A DNA stretch of 7,905 nucleotides from an uncultured Collinsella sp. (GTDB taxonomy: Bacteria > Actinomycetota > Coriobacteriia > Coriobacteriales > Coriobacteriaceae), in assembly GCA_900553165.1 (NCBI GenBank), contig USCN01000060.1:1-7905 (forward strand). The letters run 5' to 3'. Each line of letters starts with the position of its first letter. Position 1 is the stretch's first letter. The notes under the pieces are model-generated. The model saw only the letters and a program-made list of their open reading frames with translations. It made no database searches and was not told the origin of the DNA. Both the position numbers and the translations under genes were made by a program. This document shows, piece after piece, positions 5,615 to 7,905 of the stretch.

Positions 5615-6637
5615 ATGGCCGACGAGCACGAAACAGAAAGCAAGGCATGGGCAATTGAGGCCGCTGCAGCAGAGGCGGCGTCGCGTGCTGCCGAGGAGGT
5701 GCATCGTCCTCCCGTAGTGCCGATGGAGCGCGTGGTCGATCGCGATGTTATCGAGCGGGGCGAGCGCGCTGGTCGCAAGCGCAGCCAGGAGCCGGGCTTT
5801 CCGCGCTTTTTTGCCGAGCTCAATTTGGGCCTGATCCTCACGGCCTTTGCCATCGTCGCGTTTAAAACCCCTAATCACTTTGCTTTTGGCGGCACCTCGG
5901 GCGTGTCGGTCATTCTGTCCACGCTGTTCCCGACCCTGCCTGTCGGCGTTTTTATGTGGATTATCAATGCGGTCCTGGTCGTTTTGGGCTTTATCTTTTT
6001 GGAGCGCAAGGCAATCCTGTGGAGCGTCTTTGCCTCGTTTGCGCTGTCCGCCTATGTTTCGCTGTTTGAGCTCTTTATTCCGACCGATGTCTCGATGACG
6101 GGCGATATGTGGCTCGACCTGTGCTTTGCCGTGATTCTGCCGGCGCTCGGCAGCGCCATCGTCTTTGATATTGGTGCCTCGACGGGCGGCACGGACATCC
6201 TCGCCATGATTCTCAAACGCCGCACGACGCTTGAGATCGGCCGTGCCCTGCTGTTGGTCGATATCGGCATCGTGACCATCGCGGCCTTCTTGTACGGCCC
6301 GCGCGTCGGTCTGTATTGCGTGCTCGGCCTGTTTGCCAAGACGCTTGTGGTCGACAAAGCCATCGAGAGCATCCACCTGCGTAAAGTCTGCACGGTCATT
6401 TGCTCCGAGCCCCTTAAGGTCGAGGAGTTTATCGTCAAGCATCTCAACCGTACGGCGACTATCAGCCGCGGCTACGGTGCTTTCTCGGGCAAGTGCGTGA
6501 CGGTGATCATGAGCGTGCTAAGCCGTCGCGAGGCCGTGCAACTGCGCCGCTATGCGCGCGAAGTCGATCCGGGTGCCTTTATCACGATCGTCGACAGCTC
6601 CGAGATCGTCGGCAAGGGTTTCCGCGGAACGAACTAA
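5615..6637 (+). CDS. YitT family membrane protein with DUF2179 domain
   Basis: The 340-residue protein has a membrane part (about residues 66-250, five to six helices) with the glycine-rich motifs GGTSG (92-96) and STGGTD (189-194) typical of the YitT/DUF161 family. A soluble DUF2179 domain follows (about 257-336), with RTATISRGYGAFSGK (279-293), SRRE (303-306) and the closing DSSEIVGKGF (327-336). The DUF2179 fold is thought to bind a small ligand; the family's transport or sensing function is not established. Residues 1-60 form a hydrophilic, Ala/Glu/Arg-rich extension absent from typical YitT proteins of about 280-290 residues. The start is ATG 5615 with gagggg (5601-5606) eight bases upstream. 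No good terminator follows: the inverted ccgcg/cgcgg at its 3' end has no T-run, so transcription may continue into the next gene 150 bases away. Confidence 0.93.
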   Translation: MADEHETESKAWAIEAAAAEAASRAAEEVHRPPVVPMERVVDRDVIERGERAGRKRSQEPGFPRFFAELNLGLILTAFAIVAFKTPNHFAFGGTSGVSVILSTLFPTLPVGVFMWIINAVLVVLGFIFLERKAILWSVFASFALSAYVSLFELFIPTDVSMTGDMWLDLCFAVILPALGSAIVFDIGASTGGTDILAMILKRRTTLEIGRALLLVDIGIVTIAAFLYGPRVGLYCVLGLFAKTLVVDKAIESIHLRKVCTVICSEPLKVEEFIVKHLNRTATISRGYGAFSGKCVTVIMSVLSRREAVQLRRYAREVDPGAFITIVDSSEIVGKGFRGTN

Positions 6638-6720
6638 CGCGGTCGAGCTCATCAAACAATCGAATAGCGCCCTGCGCGTTGCAAATACGTCATGTTGGAG
6701 CATTTGTCCCCACATTGGGT

Positions 6721-6726
6721 GATAAT
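6721..6726 (+). promoter_or_regulatory. Possible -10 box for the zinc-ribbon gene
   Basis: GATAAT lies about 60 bases before the ATG at 6788 in an AT-rich part of the gap. TTGGAG at 6695-6700 would need a 20-base spacer, so the -35 is unconvincing. Confidence 0.22.
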
Positions 6727-6787
6727 GATGCTAAAGACATCGTTTGCGATCCAGATGATTCGCTCATGATACGAAGGGATGATTTCG

Positions 6788-7905
6788 ATGTTCTGTTCGC
6801 AGTGTGGTGCCCCCATGGGCGACAACGACAAGTTCTGTGGCGCGTGCGGTGCTCCTAATGCCGGTGCCGCAACCTCCAATCCTCAGGGGCAGCCTCAGCA
6901 GTTTGAGCCTCAGCCTGTCATGAACGTGCCCAAGGGCTGCACGGCTCAGGCGTTCGAGGATATGACCAAGACGCCGGGCGTACTGCAGCGCGTGTGCCAG
7001 ATCGCCTTTTTGTCGGCGCTTATCTGCGTCGTGTCGGTGCTCGTGCTGTTCATTCCCGTTATTGGCGGCATTGCAGCTGCCATCGGCTTTTTGGCAGCTT
7101 GCATTGCGAGCGTGTGTGGTTCCGGCTTTGGTATTGAGTGGGGTCGCGATCTGTCGCTCAAGGTTGATGGCGGTATGGATCGTCCACTCATGCGTTCCAC
7201 GTCGTTTGGCCTCGGAGTCTTTTCGAGCGTTATCTCGGTCGTGCTCGAGGTTATCGCTGCCATTCCCGTTATCGGTGTAGTGCTTTCGCTGGTGGAGAGC
7301 GTGGTAATTGGCGCCGCGGGCTCGTATTCGTATTACGGCTCCTATGCACTCGAGGCAGCGCTGTTTGGCTCGCTTGGCCTGCTTGTCCTGGCTATGATTG
7401 CCACGGCGGTCTTGGGGGTCTTCTTTAAGATGTTCGCCGACATTGCCGTGATGCACTTTGCGGTGACCGGTCGTGTCGAGAGCGCGTTTTCGCTCGACAA
7501 GGTCTGGGCGGCGTTTAAGCACAACAAGACCAAGCTGTTCTGCGCTTCGTTCCTTCCCGAGTTTTTGACGGGTCTGGTCGCCAACGTTGTCACATGGATC
7601 CTGACGCTCGTCTTCGGCGCCATTGCCTCTGTCGGTATGTATAGCTACTACTACCGTCCTTCGGCTATTGAGGCGTTTGTTACCGGCGGTGGCATCACGC
7701 TCGTATTGTTCTTGGTGCTGACGGCGTTTGTCACGGTATTCCTCACGGTCTTTGGCAAGATGCTCAAGCATCGTGCCGTTGGCTATTGGGTAGCGCGTTA
7801 TGCAGCTGAATGGGCTGATGAGGATAAGGATGACGTCCTGACCTTTGTGCTGCCGTTTGAGAAGAAGTCTGCTCCGGCTGGTTTTAGCACCGACGCAGCG
7901 CCCGT
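6788..7905 (+). CDS. Zinc-ribbon multi-pass membrane protein, DUF4013-like (3' end outside window)
   Basis: The frame stays open to the window end, giving 372 residues so far. Residues 3-20 form a short zinc ribbon, CSQC (3-6) and CGAC (17-20), of the type at the N-terminus of many membrane proteins. A Gln/Pro/Asn-rich linker (22-48) leads to a membrane region with about seven hydrophobic stretches (near 72-110, 138-178, 192-215, 255-285, 302-322). The repeated pattern of short helices with GIEWGRDLSL and VESAFSLDKVWAAFKHN resembles DUF4013 proteins; this is a similarity judgement. After the last helix a soluble, acidic tail begins (ADEDKDD, 343-349). The start chosen is ATG 6788, with gaaggga (6773-6779) eight bases upstream; an in-frame ATG at 6779 overlaps that site and is less likely. 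No function is known; the zinc ribbon suggests a cytoplasmic N-terminus for protein or nucleic-acid contacts. Confidence 0.8.
   Translation, partial: MFCSQCGAPMGDNDKFCGACGAPNAGAATSNPQGQPQQFEPQPVMNVPKGCTAQAFEDMTKTPGVLQRVCQIAFLSALICVVSVLVLFIPVIGGIAAAIGFLAACIASVCGSGFGIEWGRDLSLKVDGGMDRPLMRSTSFGLGVFSSVISVVLEVIAAIPVIGVVLSLVESVVIGAAGSYSYYGSYALEAALFGSLGLLVLAMIATAVLGVFFKMFADIAVMHFAVTGRVESAFSLDKVWAAFKHNKTKLFCASFLPEFLTGLVANVVTWILTLVFGAIASVGMYSYYYRPSAIEAFVTGGGITLVLFLVLTAFVTVFLTVFGKMLKHRAVGYWVARYAAEWADEDKDDVLTFVLPFEKKSAPAGFSTDAAP

Noticed and set aside
5570..6442. 290-codon open frame on the minus strand
   Set aside because: Antisense to the YitT-like gene; charged, repetitive composition and no recognisable family.
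6779..6787. ATG 6779 as start of the zinc-ribbon gene
   Set aside because: It touches its own candidate ribosome binding site with no spacer; ATG 6788 has an eight-base spacer and gives the usual M-F-C-x-x-C start.
6764..7771. 335-codon open frame on the minus strand
   Set aside because: Antisense to the zinc-ribbon membrane protein; the product is rich in His, Arg, Asn and Gln with no domain pattern, as expected from reversed hydrophobic codons.

Overview
The window looks like chromosomal DNA from a high-GC bacterium, most likely a Coriobacteriia member such as Collinsella. This is inferred from G/C-ending codons, GTG starts, purine-rich ribosome binding sites, and an Asp23-type envelope operon sitting in a high-GC genome. 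No phage, plasmid, CRISPR, tRNA or rRNA signal was seen. All supported genes lie on the + strand and are tightly spaced; no gap between genes exceeds about 206 bases.

Layout. (1) 1-464: 3' part of lgt (prolipoprotein diacylglyceryl transferase), cut by the window edge. (2) 465-608: intergenic DNA with two hairpin repeats. (3) 609-2792: a 727-residue polytopic membrane protein resembling the DUF6020 family, possibly a GT-C type glycosyltransferase. A third hairpin repeat follows its stop codon. (4) 2960-3766: a YebC/TACO1 family protein with very uniform codon choice, ended by a strong intrinsic terminator. (5) 3933-5408: a three-gene operon of an AmaP-like membrane anchor, a DUF2273 small membrane protein and an Asp23/Gls24 envelope-stress protein. 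It has a TATAAT box embedded in the preceding terminator's T-tract, and it ends with a fourth hairpin repeat and a strong terminator. (6) 5615-6637: a YitT/DUF2179 membrane protein. (7) 6788 to the end: a zinc-ribbon multi-pass membrane protein resembling DUF4013, cut by the window edge.

How it fits together. Six of the seven genes act in or at the cell envelope (lipoprotein maturation, a probable lipid-linked sugar or polymer step, Asp23 envelope-stress scaffold, YitT and DUF4013-like membrane proteins). YebC is the exception, a gene-expression factor. The AmaP-DUF2273-Asp23 set is the only group with clear operon evidence; its first two genes overlap by 8 bases.

The most notable non-coding signal is a family of four intergenic hairpins (near 477, 551, 2795 and 5407). 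They share a 13-base core of consensus RGGGNCAGGYNYN, flanked by inverted arms whose sequence differs between copies. In three copies the core is exactly the loop. Two copies form a 48-base inverted pair with 44 identical positions. This pattern of conserved loop and changing but self-complementary stems fits a dispersed structured element, for example a REP-like element moved by a RAYT transposase or a structured RNA, more than ordinary terminators.
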